Notes under the pieces: model-generated | The model's database searches: none | Told to the model about the DNA's origin: nothing | Seen by the model: the letters and a program-made list of their open reading frames with translations, nothing else | Shown here: positions 51,114 through 60,560 of the stretch, piece after piece | How the letters are laid out: each line of letters opens with the position of its first letter | Position numbering within the stretch: position 1 is the first letter of the stretch | Position numbers and translations under genes: made by a program | Assembly (NCBI RefSeq): GCF_024721995.1 | Contig: NZ_JANQBC010000016.1 | Span: 1-64,000, forward strand | Direction of reading: 5' to 3' | Origin: Paenibacillus radicibacter | Lineage (GTDB): Bacteria > Bacillota > Bacilli > Paenibacillales > NBRC-103111 | Length of the DNA: 64,000 nucleotides

Positions 51114-52082
51114 TTAGCGTTTAATTGCAATTATTGCAACCCAATCTCCATCAACCATCTTATCTTCAATTTCAAAGCCAGCTGCAACTAAACCGTCCAC
51201 AACTTGCTGCTCTTTAGAAATAATAATACCTGACGTAATGTAACGTCCACCTTGTTCCAGGACTTGGTATACATCATGTGTGAACAGCAGAATAATCTCT
51301 GCAAGGATGTTTGCTACAACCACTTGTACAGGCAACTTCACATTAAGCTCAGCACCCGCTTCATTTTCTTTCAATACACCAAGCAAGTCACTAACTTTCG
51401 TTGTAATTTGCGCTTCTAGCTGATTCTGAGCTGTATTCTCACCTGCAATCGTGACTGCTACAGGGTCAAGGTCTACTGCGAGGACTTGACGTGCACCAAG
51501 CTTCACTGCTGCAATAGATAGCACACCCGAACCTGTACCTACGTCGATTACATCTTCGCCGCCTTTGAGCACTTGTTCTAATGCTTTTAAGCAAAGGGAA
51601 GTCGTTGCATGCGTACCTGTTCCGAACGCCATACCCGGATCAAGCTCTAGAATAATTTCACCAGGAGACGCTTCATATTGCTCCCAAGTCGGTTTAATTG
51701 TCATACGATCCGTAATCTTAATTGGTTTAAAATACTGCTTCCAAGAATCTGCCCAATCCTCATCATCCACTTCACGCACTTCATACGTAGGCGCACCTGT
51801 GTCGATATCGAAATCCGCAAGCTCATCCACACGCTCTGTGAGCGTCCCGAGTATTTCATCCATCTTGAAATCTGTTGCAAAATATCCCTTAATAACAGCA
51901 CGTCCTTCAGGAATATCATTGAACGGTTTATCGTACAACTGGCCATAAGATGTATCACGTTCTTTGTTTAGCGTACCGGACTCTTCGATCGATACCCCGC
52001 CAGCTCCTAGTTCATGTATAAAGTTCGTAATCATCTCAATTGCTTCTTCTGTCGTATTTACTGTAAGTTCATGCCAACGCAT
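51114..52082 (-). CDS. prmA: ribosomal protein L11 methyltransferase PrmA, 322 aa
   Basis: It trimethylates ribosomal protein L11. The N-terminal substrate-recognition domain (MRWHELTVNTTEEAIEMI) is followed by the linker and Rossmann domain: LDPGMAFGTGTHATTSLCL, VIDVGTGSGVLSIAAVKLGA (SAM motif I), VLAVDLDPVAV and QVVVANILAEIIL (NILA motif). Length normal. In most Firmicutes it follows dnaJ directly; here about 7 kb of other genes lies between them. Confidence 0.96.
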   Translation of the reverse strand: MRWHELTVNTTEEAIEMITNFIHELGAGGVSIEESGTLNKERDTSYGQLYDKPFNDIPEGRAVIKGYFATDFKMDEILGTLTERVDELADFDIDTGAPTYEVREVDDEDWADSWKQYFKPIKITDRMTIKPTWEQYEASPGEIILELDPGMAFGTGTHATTSLCLKALEQVLKGGEDVIDVGTGSGVLSIAAVKLGARQVLAVDLDPVAVTIAGENTAQNQLEAQITTKVSDLLGVLKENEAGAELNVKLPVQVVVANILAEIILLFTHDVYQVLEQGGRYITSGIIISKEQQVVDGLVAAGFEIEDKMVDGDWVAIIAIKR

Positions 52083-52174
52083 CGCTATATTGCCTCCGAT
52101 TTCATGTATCAGTTATCCTGCTTATTGTACTATATAAACCCTTATGGGTAAAACGTAAGCCTCATCTGTCTGCA

Positions 52175-53386
52175 TTAAAAGTACATCCATCGATTAAGTG
52201 TGTAGTGAATGACCCCCGTAGCTGCCACTCCACCAACAAGACCCATCCATCCAAAAGCGGAAATGCCTCCAAGTGCACTTATAACAAGCAGTCCCGGAAG
52301 CGCCAGCCAATAGGAGGTTGTGAGCACTACATCATGCCGAAAGCGATCAGATAGCGAGAATAATTGAAGAAAGTCTGCTTGAAGTGCATTTTTCGCCCAG
52401 GATCGCATCCAAATTTTGAGGACAAAAATTGCAGCCCCCCACAATATCCATTTTGCAAAAAGAGGGACAACCAGCATCGCCGCACTAATCGGTATTGCAA
52501 GCCGCAAGTAAAGACCCACTTGTCCACTATCACGAGTGAATACTTTAATTAAACTTTCAGCTACACCTTTAACTGGTGTGTATTTACGGAATAGACGATT
52601 AGACTGACGAAATAAAATTGGACGTTTACGCCTCGTCGGCTTCTTTTTGTCGTCTACTTGCTTCATCATCAGCGATAACAAGCGAGTCTTCATCTCTACT
52701 TCTCTATCTACCTGTTCGAAAAAAGTACCTTTCCACGACACTCTCCATGCGCGAACTGATGGAAGTAACACTAACATCACCAAAGTCATTCCAAGTCCAA
52801 GCCAAGGCAAATACGTTACGACATAGCCGAATCCAATAAACAGAGCAATCCCCATCAGAACAAACGGAATCCGGATGAAATAATATTTCCAACCCCTGTA
52901 TGTATAAGAAATGCGCTCCAGTATTATTTTCTCAATAAAAATGAACAACGTTCCACCTATCACTAAGCTTGCCAATTGTAACCCACCAAATCCAAGCTGC
53001 GCATATAACCAAGGTGCAAACAGGAATACAATTAAACACATCATAATCAGACGTTTACCTAATGAGAACAAGAATCCGTACTGTATAATTTTCTTATACC
53101 ACTGATCCCTTTGTAAAATGAATAATTGATCCGCTCCCTCGATGAAGTAGCGATTGTTACCGACACTTCCAAGTAACTTCATAATAAAAAACACGAATAC
53201 GATCGGTAGAAAAGCGAACCAAGCTGGTGGCTGCTTCCACAATACGAAATATTGATAGCCCCCAATTAATACAGCTGGAACGACAAAATAAAGAGCGATA
53301 ATCCAATCTATTACCAGGGAAATAACTCGCCGTTGAAAGCTGGCATTATAACGAATCCGATGGAGGAATAGTTGTTTAACATTCAT
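52175..53386 (-). CDS. ecsB: ABC transporter permease EcsB-like, 403 aa
   Basis: This is a multi-spanning membrane protein, with hydrophobic helices near residues 26-48, 60-75, 103-125, 133-152, 175-215, 290-330 and 365-395. It lies 12 bases downstream of an ABC ATPase of the EcsA kind, and its length and helix pattern fit EcsB of Bacillus. The Ecs transporter influences intramembrane proteolysis, competence and exoprotein secretion in B. subtilis; the substrate is not settled. Between the helix groups is a cytoplasmic basic segment (KKKPTRRKRP). Confidence 0.85.
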   Translation of the reverse strand: MNVKQLFLHRIRYNASFQRRVISLVIDWIIALYFVVPAVLIGGYQYFVLWKQPPAWFAFLPIVFVFFIMKLLGSVGNNRYFIEGADQLFILQRDQWYKKIIQYGFLFSLGKRLIMMCLIVFLFAPWLYAQLGFGGLQLASLVIGGTLFIFIEKIILERISYTYRGWKYYFIRIPFVLMGIALFIGFGYVVTYLPWLGLGMTLVMLVLLPSVRAWRVSWKGTFFEQVDREVEMKTRLLSLMMKQVDDKKKPTRRKRPILFRQSNRLFRKYTPVKGVAESLIKVFTRDSGQVGLYLRLAIPISAAMLVVPLFAKWILWGAAIFVLKIWMRSWAKNALQADFLQLFSLSDRFRHDVVLTTSYWLALPGLLVISALGGISAFGWMGLVGGVAATGVIHYTLNRWMYF

Positions 53387-53398
53387 CGTCTGCTCCCC

Positions 53399-54112
53399 CT
53401 ATACCAGCTCGTGAAAGCAATCGAATAAAGTTGCCTCAGGCATCCCACACTGCGTCCTGATGTCATCAAGCGTTCCATTTGCAACGAGCGTTCCGCCTGC
53501 GATCAACACAAAACCATCGCAAATCCGCTCAGCCGTATCTAGTACGTGGGTGGACATGAGGATCGATGCCCCGCGTTCCTTTTCCTCATTGAGCAAATTT
53601 AATAAATCTTTGGTCGCATGTGGATCCAAGCCGATAAAAGGCTCATCCACAATATACACATCTGGTTGATTCAGAAACCCGATAATGAGCATTAACTTCT
53701 GCTGCATCCCTTTAGAGAAGTTAGCCGGAAGTTCATGCTTTGATTCTGTTAACTTAAAACGAGTTAATAACTGCTCCGCTCGTGTTTCAAACGTATCTTG
53801 AGGCATTTCATAAACAGAAGCAGCAAGCACCAAGTGCTCCCACATCGTAAGTCCATCATAAATGACAGGATGCTCTGGAATATATGCAAAATTCGCTTTT
53901 TTGTCGGCGAAAGAAATTTCACCCTTAAAGCTAGCTAGTAAACCAAGGATACTCTTGATTGTCGTACTTTTCCCAGCACCGTTAGGACCAATGATGCCTA
54001 GTAATTGCCCACGTTCTAGTGCGAATTGAATGTCGTGAATCGTTGTTTGCTCTTTGCTGTACCCTGCCTGCTCAATATGGACTTGCAGTGCGTGTTCTCC
54101 CTTAACTAACAT
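53399..54112 (-). CDS. ecsA: ABC transporter ATP-binding protein EcsA-like, 237 aa
   Basis: This ABC ATPase shows all motifs: Walker A GPNGAGKSTT, Q-loop variant (FAYIPEHPVIYDGLTMWEHL), signature region FSKGMQQKL, Walker B VYIVDEPFIGLD and H-loop STHVL. 'IPE' in place of Gln is typical of EcsA-type proteins. The start is taken at 54112 (MLVKGEHAL), four to five bases after GGGGGGAGATCGGA; the frame continues 16 codons further without support. It is the first gene of ecsAB. Confidence 0.9.
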   Translation of the reverse strand: MLVKGEHALQVHIEQAGYSKEQTTIHDIQFALERGQLLGIIGPNGAGKSTTIKSILGLLASFKGEISFADKKANFAYIPEHPVIYDGLTMWEHLVLAASVYEMPQDTFETRAEQLLTRFKLTESKHELPANFSKGMQQKLMLIIGFLNQPDVYIVDEPFIGLDPHATKDLLNLLNEEKERGASILMSTHVLDTAERICDGFVLIAGGTLVANGTLDDIRTQCGMPEATLFDCFHELV

Positions 54113-54157
54113 TCCGATCTCCCCCCTCACAAACATCACCCTATTATTACATATAAA

Positions 54158-54196
54158 CATAAAAAATCGTACCTACTCTTAAGTAAGTACGATTCT
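54158..54196 (-). terminator. terminator of the Ala-rich small gene
   Basis: AATCGTAC-C-TAC / GTA-A-GTACGATT with a U6 run on the minus strand (54165-54194). Confidence 0.8.
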
Positions 54197-54227
54197 ACAC
54201 AGCTTTTAGATTCAGTAAAAGCGAATA

Positions 54228-54437
54228 TTAAGCGTCTTGACGATCATCAGCTGCTGCTGCACGAGCTGCTGCAGCTACATCAGCTGCATCTGCTTGGTCT
54301 GCTGCAAACTCAACATCTTCGTTCTGACCAGCAGTTGCTTGACGAGCACGCGCTGCGCCTGCCACTTGACCTGCACCAGCAGTTGCTCCAGCTCCAGCTA
54401 CGCCTGCATCTACACCATTCTTGTTCATTCCTGGCAT
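54228..54437 (-). CDS. small Ala/Gly-rich protein, 69 aa
   Basis: A very Ala-rich (about 40 percent by eye), acidic C-terminal protein: MPGMNKNGVDAGVAGAGATAG... then QNEDVEFAADQADAADV. The EFA-x-x-x-x-A-x-x-V stretch faintly recalls the repeat of gamma-type small acid-soluble spore proteins, but only one copy is present and the match is weak. The start is at 54437, nine bases after AAGGAGGGG. Monocistronic with its own terminator. Confidence 0.65.
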   Translation of the reverse strand: MPGMNKNGVDAGVAGAGATAGAGQVAGAARARQATAGQNEDVEFAADQADAADVAAAARAAAADDRQDA

Positions 54438-54499
54438 GTTCATTCCCCTCCTTTATTCAGATCATTTAACCGTTATATTGTTCGCGACATCCGCGATTA

Positions 54500-55366
54500 T
54501 TATTCTTTAATCTTTTCAAAAGAAGCATCATAGAGTCGGAACATCGTCTTATAACCAGACTCATCTAACTTAATGCCAACATCCAGCTTGCCAGTAATCA
54601 TTAACGGACCTGATGTATAGCGGAGCTTAACGTTATCTGGAACGAACACGATCATAATTTTGTTCCAGTACGTCTCATCCCCGTTATCGAACGGACACTC
54701 TGCTCCCGGCTTCGGAATAAGCAGGAACCAGTGCTTATCAAAGGACAGCACTTCGCCCATAAACCCTTTAATCTGAACCGTCTTGCCGCTCATATCCCAG
54801 AAACTTTCAGATGGCGTATCCTGCTTATCATTATCAAAGAACTGCTCCCAATTAATCACGTTCGAAGCACTTGAGGAATTGGACTTGGCACTCGAACCGG
54901 GCTTAGCAGATTCCGTGCTCAACTTTGTAGCAGAAGGTTCTGGAGAAGGTGTAGAAACCGCTTTAGTTGGTTCGTTCTTCGCCGGTATTTGCGTTGAGGT
55001 TGAAGACGCTCCTCCTGTTTGTTGCGCAGCATTCATCTCCTTGGTCGCCTTATTCGTTTCATTTGAATTCGTTCCAGTCGAGTCAGTACCCGGGATAATA
55101 GGTAAACTCGTACTCGACTTTGGGTCGGGACTTGGACTTGAATCAGAATGCGATGTAGAGCTTGAGTCAACGCTAGAACTAGGAGTGGGAACTGCGCTTG
55201 ATCCCGGTGCGGGAGTCTGAGTCGATGTGACCGTAGACGCGGCAGCAAGTGAACTGCCAAATGATTGCCCCTGAGTCGCTGTCACTTCATTCTTTTGACC
55301 ACAACCGGATAACAGCATAATTGATAAGCCTATATAGGATACCAATTGAAATCTTACTTTGTTCAT
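54500..55366 (-). CDS. lipoprotein with Ser/Thr/Pro-rich linker and DUF3299-like domain, 288 aa
   Basis: The signal peptide ends in the lipobox LLSGC (Cys22). Residues 30-170 are a low-complexity Ser/Thr/Pro-rich spacer. The C-terminal domain (about 172-288) looks like an OB-type DUF3299 fold: VQIKGFMGEVLSFDKHWFLLIPKPGAECPFDNGDETYWNKIMIVFVP. Genes of this kind go with FtsX-type permeases and ABC ATPases that are zinc-related in several bacteria. It is the third gene of a cluster with the permease (nine bases apart) and ATPase upstream. A metal-linked role is inferred. Confidence 0.75.
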   Translation of the reverse strand: MNKVRFQLVSYIGLSIMLLSGCGQKNEVTATQGQSFGSSLAAASTVTSTQTPAPGSSAVPTPSSSVDSSSTSHSDSSPSPDPKSSTSLPIIPGTDSTGTNSNETNKATKEMNAAQQTGGASSTSTQIPAKNEPTKAVSTPSPEPSATKLSTESAKPGSSAKSNSSSASNVINWEQFFDNDKQDTPSESFWDMSGKTVQIKGFMGEVLSFDKHWFLLIPKPGAECPFDNGDETYWNKIMIVFVPDNVKLRYTSGPLMITGKLDVGIKLDESGYKTMFRLYDASFEKIKE

Positions 55367-55375
55367 ATCATCACC

Positions 55376-56623
55376 TCAAGTTCGGAATAATTGCAGGGGA
55401 TCAACACGATACGCTTGCCATGCTGGACCAATTGACGCCAGTAAACCTATCAGAAGAGCTCCTACGATAAGCAGCCACTCCCCCGGCATAAACTGCCATG
55501 CTTCCAATTGCAGTCCCGCAAATTCAAACACGAGATCTCGGCCTAAATATCCTCCAATGTGACCGATCAACAGTCCCAACATCAGACCAAATCCCGTTAA
55601 CAACACACCTTCACCAATCAATGTTGCCCATATGAATCGCTTCGATTTGCCGATTAAGCGCAATAAGCCGACATCCTTCTTCCGCTCGTGAACGGCCGCA
55701 ATTAACGATAATAGAATAGAGCCCGCAGCCAGCACAATACAGATCACCGTCACAATACTGAGCGCCTGTGTTCCTTTGTCCACTACATTGACGATATCTG
55801 CGACTGCTTTACTCGTATAGATCGCTTGTACATTACTCACTTGGTTATACTTCGTCTTAATCGTCTGTGCGCCTAATAACGATTTAGGCTTTACGACGAT
55901 TGCTGTTACATCTTTATGTCCTTGCTGCTGACCCGCATGTACCGCCCATGCGTAATCCAGTGTAGTATAAATCGCCCGATCATCTGAGGTGCGAAGCGAT
56001 GGCAATATTCCCACAACCGTGTATGTAAAGCTATGATGGTCATGCACCTCAGTCCCCGCACTTTCGGTCGAAGCAGCATTTGCATGTTCATCATGATCGT
56101 CATCCTCATCTGCTTCGCCTTTCACGAGTCCATGCGCACCATGAAATTGATCTCCCACATGAAGCCCAAGCGTACTTGCCACATAGGAACCAACAATGAC
56201 TTCACCTAACTTTCCATATAACTTCCCCGTAGCCATCTGTTTTTCTGCACCATATCTCGTGACGAAATAACCTGGCTCCATTCCCACAATCGGAAACCCA
56301 TTATAGTTATCTCCTGTTGTCATCGCATATGCACTTTCAACTTGTGCATCTTGGCGAACTTCATCTACAAGCGAATAAGGAATATTGCCTGTTGGTGCGC
56401 CAACATGGTAATACGTGTTCAGTGCGAGCTGAGAAGCACTTCCTTTCGCACCTATTGTCACTTCATAAGGTCCATAACCCTTCTCTGCCCCTTGCTCTAC
56501 GCCTTGACTGCATAGCAGTAGGATCACAACGAGCGCCACGGTTACGGTCACGGAACCAATCGTGAGGAGAGACAGCATTTTTCGATGAAGCATGTTCCGC
56601 CATAGCAATCCAATTAATTTCAT
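55376..56623 (-). CDS. FtsX-like ABC permease with His/Asp-rich loop, 415 aa
   Basis: This is a MacB/FtsX-type permease: TM1 near residues 18-40, a large extracytoplasmic domain to about 285, then three helices (SIVTVICIVLAAGSILLSLIAAV, VLLTGFGLMLGLLIGHIGG, LLIVGALLIGLLASIGP). The external domain contains an acidic and histidine-rich loop (EADEDDDHDEHANA ... EVHDHHSF, about 170-200) of a kind that binds divalent metals such as zinc. The start overlaps the ATPase stop by four bases. With the DUF3299-like lipoprotein it forms a likely metal-related export or lipoprotein-release system, by inference. Confidence 0.88.
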   Translation of the reverse strand: MKLIGLLWRNMLHRKMLSLLTIGSVTVTVALVVILLLCSQGVEQGAEKGYGPYEVTIGAKGSASQLALNTYYHVGAPTGNIPYSLVDEVRQDAQVESAYAMTTGDNYNGFPIVGMEPGYFVTRYGAEKQMATGKLYGKLGEVIVGSYVASTLGLHVGDQFHGAHGLVKGEADEDDDHDEHANAASTESAGTEVHDHHSFTYTVVGILPSLRTSDDRAIYTTLDYAWAVHAGQQQGHKDVTAIVVKPKSLLGAQTIKTKYNQVSNVQAIYTSKAVADIVNVVDKGTQALSIVTVICIVLAAGSILLSLIAAVHERKKDVGLLRLIGKSKRFIWATLIGEGVLLTGFGLMLGLLIGHIGGYLGRDLVFEFAGLQLEAWQFMPGEWLLIVGALLIGLLASIGPAWQAYRVDPLQLFRT

Positions 56624-57297
56624 ATCACTTCTCTCCTTGCCAGTTCATTTAATTGCCCGATATGAACTTGCTTCGGGTACATCTGAGCAAGGTGCAAGTC
56701 ATGGGTAACCGTAAGAAGTGTCAACCCCTCTTGTTCACATAAATCCAATAATAATGACATGATGTCGCGCGCTGTCTCCCAATCCAGACTTCCTGTCGGT
56801 TCATCCGCTAATATCAAGGGTGGCTTCGTAATTAGTGCTCGAATGATTGCGACCCGCTGCTGCTGTCCACGAGATAATTGCGATGGAAGATGATGCTCGC
56901 GATCCTGCATGCCAACACGTTCAAACCAGTAATCCAATTGTTCCTTACTTTGCTTCTTCGACCAATCTGCTGGAATTACGAGTTCGACATTCTGTTTAGC
57001 TGTAAGGGCAGACATCAAATGAAAATCTTGAAATATGTATCCGACCTGATTGGCTCGATATCGATCCCGTTTCACTTCCGAATATTGATGCAGCGGCTGC
57101 TTCTGAACCCAGACTTCACCCGAGTCCGGTACCATCACACCGCTAAGTAAGTGAAGCAATGTGCTCTTACCACTGCCACTTGGTCCGATCAGCGCGATTC
57201 GTTCCCTGTGTGGGATGCTCCACTCGGCTACATTCAATATCGGCAATGGCTTTCCATTTACGACAAACGATTTACGAACTTCGCGTAATTCAATCAT
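56620..57297 (-). CDS. ABC transporter ATP-binding protein, LolD/MacB type, 225 aa
   Basis: Walker A is GPSGSGKSTLLHLL, Q-loop YIFQDFHLM, signature LSRGQQQRVAIIRAL, Walker B LILADEPTGSLD and H-loop VTHDL, the usual LolD/MacB/FtsE arrangement. The start is taken at 57297 (MIELREVRKSF), after GGGGGGAG; the longer frame begins with a Cys-rich stretch that overlaps the terminator of phoA and is not real. It is the first gene of the three-gene cluster. Confidence 0.92.
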   Translation of the reverse strand: MIELREVRKSFVVNGKPLPILNVAEWSIPHRERIALIGPSGSGKSTLLHLLSGVMVPDSGEVWVQKQPLHQYSEVKRDRYRANQVGYIFQDFHLMSALTAKQNVELVIPADWSKKQSKEQLDYWFERVGMQDREHHLPSQLSRGQQQRVAIIRALITKPPLILADEPTGSLDWETARDIMSLLLDLCEQEGLTLLTVTHDLHLAQMYPKQVHIGQLNELARREVI

Positions 57298-57322
57298 TAG
57301 AAACTCCCCCCACATTCGCCTT

Positions 57323-57368
57323 ATACAAAAAAGGGGACAGGGGCACATCATCCCTGTCCGCTTTTTCC
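57323..57368 (-). terminator. terminator of phoA
   Basis: GGGGACAGGG / CCCTGTCC with a 9-base loop and a U6 run on the minus strand (57328-57360), just after the alkaline phosphatase stop. Confidence 0.85.
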
Positions 57369-57379
57369 AAAAAAACTGC

Positions 57380-59113
57380 TTAGTTTTTCACAATACGCTC
57401 ATTGGATGCATCCCAAGTCAATTTAAGACCTGTCAATTGATTGAATGCTTCAAGTGGTAAATACAACTTGCCATTATCATCACTGCCTACAAGCTGACTT
57501 GCTGCGCCATTTACTGTAACTGCACCGCTATCAACTAAGACTACAAGTTTATTGCTGCCTTTTGTGAAAGAAACGGATCTTGTTTTCTCATCCCAAGCAA
57601 CTGTGATGTCAAACGCTTCTGCAAGTGATTTGGCCGTAAATAGTGTCTTGTTGTCACGTGTTACTTTGAATAAAGGATATAAGTATTTATCTTGCAAATC
57701 TTTCGTAGCAGCCGCTAGATCGACACCGATTACTTTCGCACCATTCTTCGCGATATCTGTGTTATCTACATCCCCTTTAACAAGAGAAGCGATTGGACCA
57801 TATGCCCATACCCCTACATCTACACCTGTATGTCCATGTCCTGTCCAGCCAACTGCAAGACGCTTCGAGACAACCGCATTATAACCGCCTGCGCGACCAT
57901 AGCTAGAGCCATCACCTTTAAGGATAAGAGCGATTTCTTCATCTGTTAAATCTGTGAATCCAATATTGTCTGCTACAATTCTACGAATATCATCTGCTGT
58001 TTCTGCTTTTTTAAGTTGACCTTCAATAAATTCATAAGAGCGTTTTTGTTTATTAAATAAATCTACATTCAGTTCATACACGTTATCTCTAGCAAGCGAC
58101 AAACCACCTGTTTCATGGTCAGCGGATACAACTACGGAAGTGTTGCCATCTTTTTTTGCAAAATCAATAATTGTCTTGAATGTTGCATCCATCTCTAACA
58201 ACTCTTGAATGTTCGATGGTAGATCATTCGCATGTCCCGCATGGTCAATACGAGCTGCTTCAACCATCAACACGAAACCATTCTTATTCTGGGAAAGAAG
58301 GTCAATCGCTTTTTGCGTCATTTGCGGCAAAGTTGGCGTCTTGTCATCACGATCGAGAACGTAAGGAATTTCTGCACCTGCAAACAGTCCAAGTGCCTTA
58401 TCCGTATTAGCTGGAATCGCATCTAAGCCCTTTTTGTCAAATGCGGTTTTGTAACCTTTTGCTTCAAAATCACCAATAATGTTCTTGTCTGTACGCTTAC
58501 CCTTCTCTTCTTTTGTCGTAAAGTTTACTTTACCACCGCCGAAGAACACGTTCACACCACTATTCAAGTATTGGGAAGCAATTGCATTCTGATTACCGCG
58601 CTGACGTACATGAGAAGCCCATACTGCCGGTGTAGCGCCTGTAATGTTGTCAGTTGTTACAAGACCTGTTCCTTTACCTTGTTTCATCGCCGCTTCGATG
58701 ACAGATCCGAATGGCTTTGCCACATCACCGTTCGATACACTAATCGCATTGTTATAAGTCTTGTTACCTGTGGAGAATGCAGTTGCTGCAGCCGCAGAAT
58801 CTGTTACCGCACCTGATTCGCTTGTATAAGGGCCAGCTTGTGAATATGTAGTTGCTTTACCCACATAATAGCCGCCATCAAGTTCCAAACGGTCTTTATT
58901 CAAAAATTTCTTGGAGTAATAACGCGCAGCCGTTACTTCAGCCGGCCCCATGCCGTCGCCGATAAGTACGATCAAGTTCTTGGATGGTGCTGCTGGTACT
59001 TCAGGTGTTTTCGTTGGTGCTGGAGCTGCTGCAAGTGCCGATGCACTCACGCTTAAGGACAGCAAGGAAATCGCTAAGCCGGAGCCTAATAATTGTTTCA
59101 AACCTTTTTTCAA
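57380..59113 (-). CDS. phoA: alkaline phosphatase with C-terminal copper-amine-oxidase-N-like domain, 577 aa
   Basis: This is a secreted phosphomonoesterase. Signal peptide to about residue 29 (ASALAAAPAP). Metal and catalytic residues: Asp53 in IGDGMGP, nucleophile Ser106 in TDSAAAATAFSTGNKT, VEAARIDHAGH, SADHETGG and GWTGHGHTGVDV. After the catalytic domain (to about 470) is an extra domain of about 100 residues (LAEAFDITVAWDEKTRSVSFTKG ... LYLPLEAFNQLTGLKLTWD), a stalk-like module related to the copper amine oxidase N-terminal family and common on Paenibacillus surface proteins. The TTG start at 59113 has GGAGGGG seven bases upstream. A candidate Pho box lies at 59218-59234. Confidence 0.93.
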   Translation of the reverse strand: MKKGLKQLLGSGLAISLLSLSVSASALAAAPAPTKTPEVPAAPSKNLIVLIGDGMGPAEVTAARYYSKKFLNKDRLELDGGYYVGKATTYSQAGPYTSESGAVTDSAAAATAFSTGNKTYNNAISVSNGDVAKPFGSVIEAAMKQGKGTGLVTTDNITGATPAVWASHVRQRGNQNAIASQYLNSGVNVFFGGGKVNFTTKEEKGKRTDKNIIGDFEAKGYKTAFDKKGLDAIPANTDKALGLFAGAEIPYVLDRDDKTPTLPQMTQKAIDLLSQNKNGFVLMVEAARIDHAGHANDLPSNIQELLEMDATFKTIIDFAKKDGNTSVVVSADHETGGLSLARDNVYELNVDLFNKQKRSYEFIEGQLKKAETADDIRRIVADNIGFTDLTDEEIALILKGDGSSYGRAGGYNAVVSKRLAVGWTGHGHTGVDVGVWAYGPIASLVKGDVDNTDIAKNGAKVIGVDLAAATKDLQDKYLYPLFKVTRDNKTLFTAKSLAEAFDITVAWDEKTRSVSFTKGSNKLVVLVDSGAVTVNGAASQLVGSDDNGKLYLPLEAFNQLTGLKLTWDASNERIVKN

Positions 59114-59217
59114 AATGGTTCCCCTCCATCAATCTTGATTAACTGTTACCATCATAGCTTGCTTAGATTTGGAGAGCGTCAATAACATGTTTGCGTTTTG
59201 TAAAATATCCCACCCAT

Positions 59218-59234
59218 TGTTATCAATTTGTTAA
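59218..59234 (-). promoter_or_regulatory. candidate PhoP binding repeats upstream of phoA
   Basis: On the minus strand TTAACA-AATTG-ATAACA: two TTAACA-like hexamers 11 bp apart, the Bacillus Pho-box pattern, about 105 bases before the TTG start. Only two of the usual four repeats are clear. Confidence 0.5.
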
Positions 59235-59235
59235 A

Positions 59236-59302
59236 ACAAAAAAACACTCCGCAAGAGAAAATGCGCAGTTAATATCTGCGAATCGCTCCATTGGAGTGTT
59301 CC
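59236..59302 (-). terminator. terminator of the dnaK operon
   Basis: AACACTCC / GGAGTGTT closing stem with inner GCGCAG / CTGCG pairing; a U7 run follows on the minus strand. It lies just after the dnaJ stop. Confidence 0.8.
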
Positions 59303-59318
59303 TATATTGAAATTTAAA

Positions 59319-60437
59319 TTAGTCGCCTAAAATTGCCTTCTTGAATCGTTCGAACAAGGAAAGCTGTTGACCATGTGTGTTCTCGCCGCTAAGTGAAGCG
59401 AATTGACGAAGCAAGTCTTTCTGCTCATCACTCATGCTCGATGGTGTCACAACCGTTACTTTCACGTGCTGATCCCCTTGACCATGTCCACGAAGACGAG
59501 GAACACCTTTACCTCTTAGACGGAAGTACGTGCCTGTTTGTGTTCCTGCTGGAATCTTCAGCTTCACTTTCTCCGTAAGAGTTGGAATCTCGATCTCATC
59601 ACCAAGTGCTGCTTGTGCAAATGTTAGCGGCACTTCGCAATAAATATCGTCGCCTTCACGATCAAAGAACTCATGTGTACGTACACGAATCACAACATAT
59701 AAGTCACCAGATGGACCTCCGCGTGTACCTGATTCGCCTTCACCGGAAATACGAAGCTGTGCACCATCGTCCACACCTGCTGGAATTTTCACATGGATCG
59801 TACGTTGTTTCTTCACTTTACCTGCGCCATGGCAAGTTCCGCATTTCTCACGAATGATCTTACCTGATCCACCACAGCTTGAACATGCACGACGGTTTAC
59901 GACGCGGCCAAATGGTGTATTCTGCACCACTTCTTGTTGTCCGGAACCTTTACATGTGCTACAAGTGTCTGGTTTCGTACCTGCCTTTGCACCACTGCCA
60001 TGACAGTTATCACAGTTTTCGGTACGTGGAATTGTAATGTCCAATTCTTTACCGAATACCGCTTCTTTAAACTCTATCGTTAACGAGTATTGCAAGTCGT
60101 TACCGCGCTGCGGTGCGTTCGGATTGCGTCTGCCTCCGCCACCGCCGAAAAACATATCAAAAATATCCCCAAAGCCGCCATTAAAGTCAGCACCACCGAA
60201 ACCGCCCATGCCCTGGTTTGGATCAACGTGACCGAACTGATCGTACTGTGCACGTTTTTGATCGTCGCCAAGCACGTCATAAGCTTCTTTCGCTTCTTTA
60301 AACTTATCTTCTGCATCAGCAGCCTTATTCACGTCAGGGTGATACTGCCTTGCAAGCTTACGGTATGCTTTTTTTAAATCGTCTGGCGAGGCATCTTTAC
60401 CAACACCTAACACCTCATAGTAATCGCGTTTGCTCAT
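59319..60437 (-). CDS. dnaJ: chaperone DnaJ, 372 aa
   Basis: This co-chaperone delivers substrates to DnaK and stimulates its ATPase. The J domain (1-70) has the HPD tripeptide in [10 protein letters not shown] Gly/Phe region follows ([14 protein letters not shown]). The zinc domain has four C-x2-C-x-G-x-G repeats ([32 protein letters not shown]), and the C-terminal substrate-binding domain is complete. Type I DnaJ, normal length. Terminal gene of grpE-dnaK-dnaJ. Confidence 0.98.
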   Translation of the reverse strand: MSKRDYYEVLGVGKDASPDDLKKAYRKLARQYHPDVNKAADAEDKFKEAKEAYDVLGDDQKRAQYDQFGHVDPNQGMGGFGGADFNGGFGDIFDMFFGGGGGRRNPNAPQRGNDLQYSLTIEFKEAVFGKELDITIPRTENCDNCHGSGAKAGTKPDTCSTCKGSGQQEVVQNTPFGRVVNRRACSSCGGSGKIIREKCGTCHGAGKVKKQRTIHVKIPAGVDDGAQLRISGEGESGTRGGPSGDLYVVIRVRTHEFFDREGDDIYCEVPLTFAQAALGDEIEIPTLTEKVKLKIPAGTQTGTYFRLRGKGVPRLRGHGQGDQHVKVTVVTPSSMSDEQKDLLRQFASLSGENTHGQQLSLFERFKKAILGD

Positions 60438-60560
60438 CGTTCCACTCCCACTTATCAGCTACCGCTGCATGATTGCTTTTTATTACAGTTACAGTTAAAA
60501 GTCAAAGCACGCTTAAATCAGCGGCTTTGACTTTCAATTATAGCATATTTGACAGGCAAA

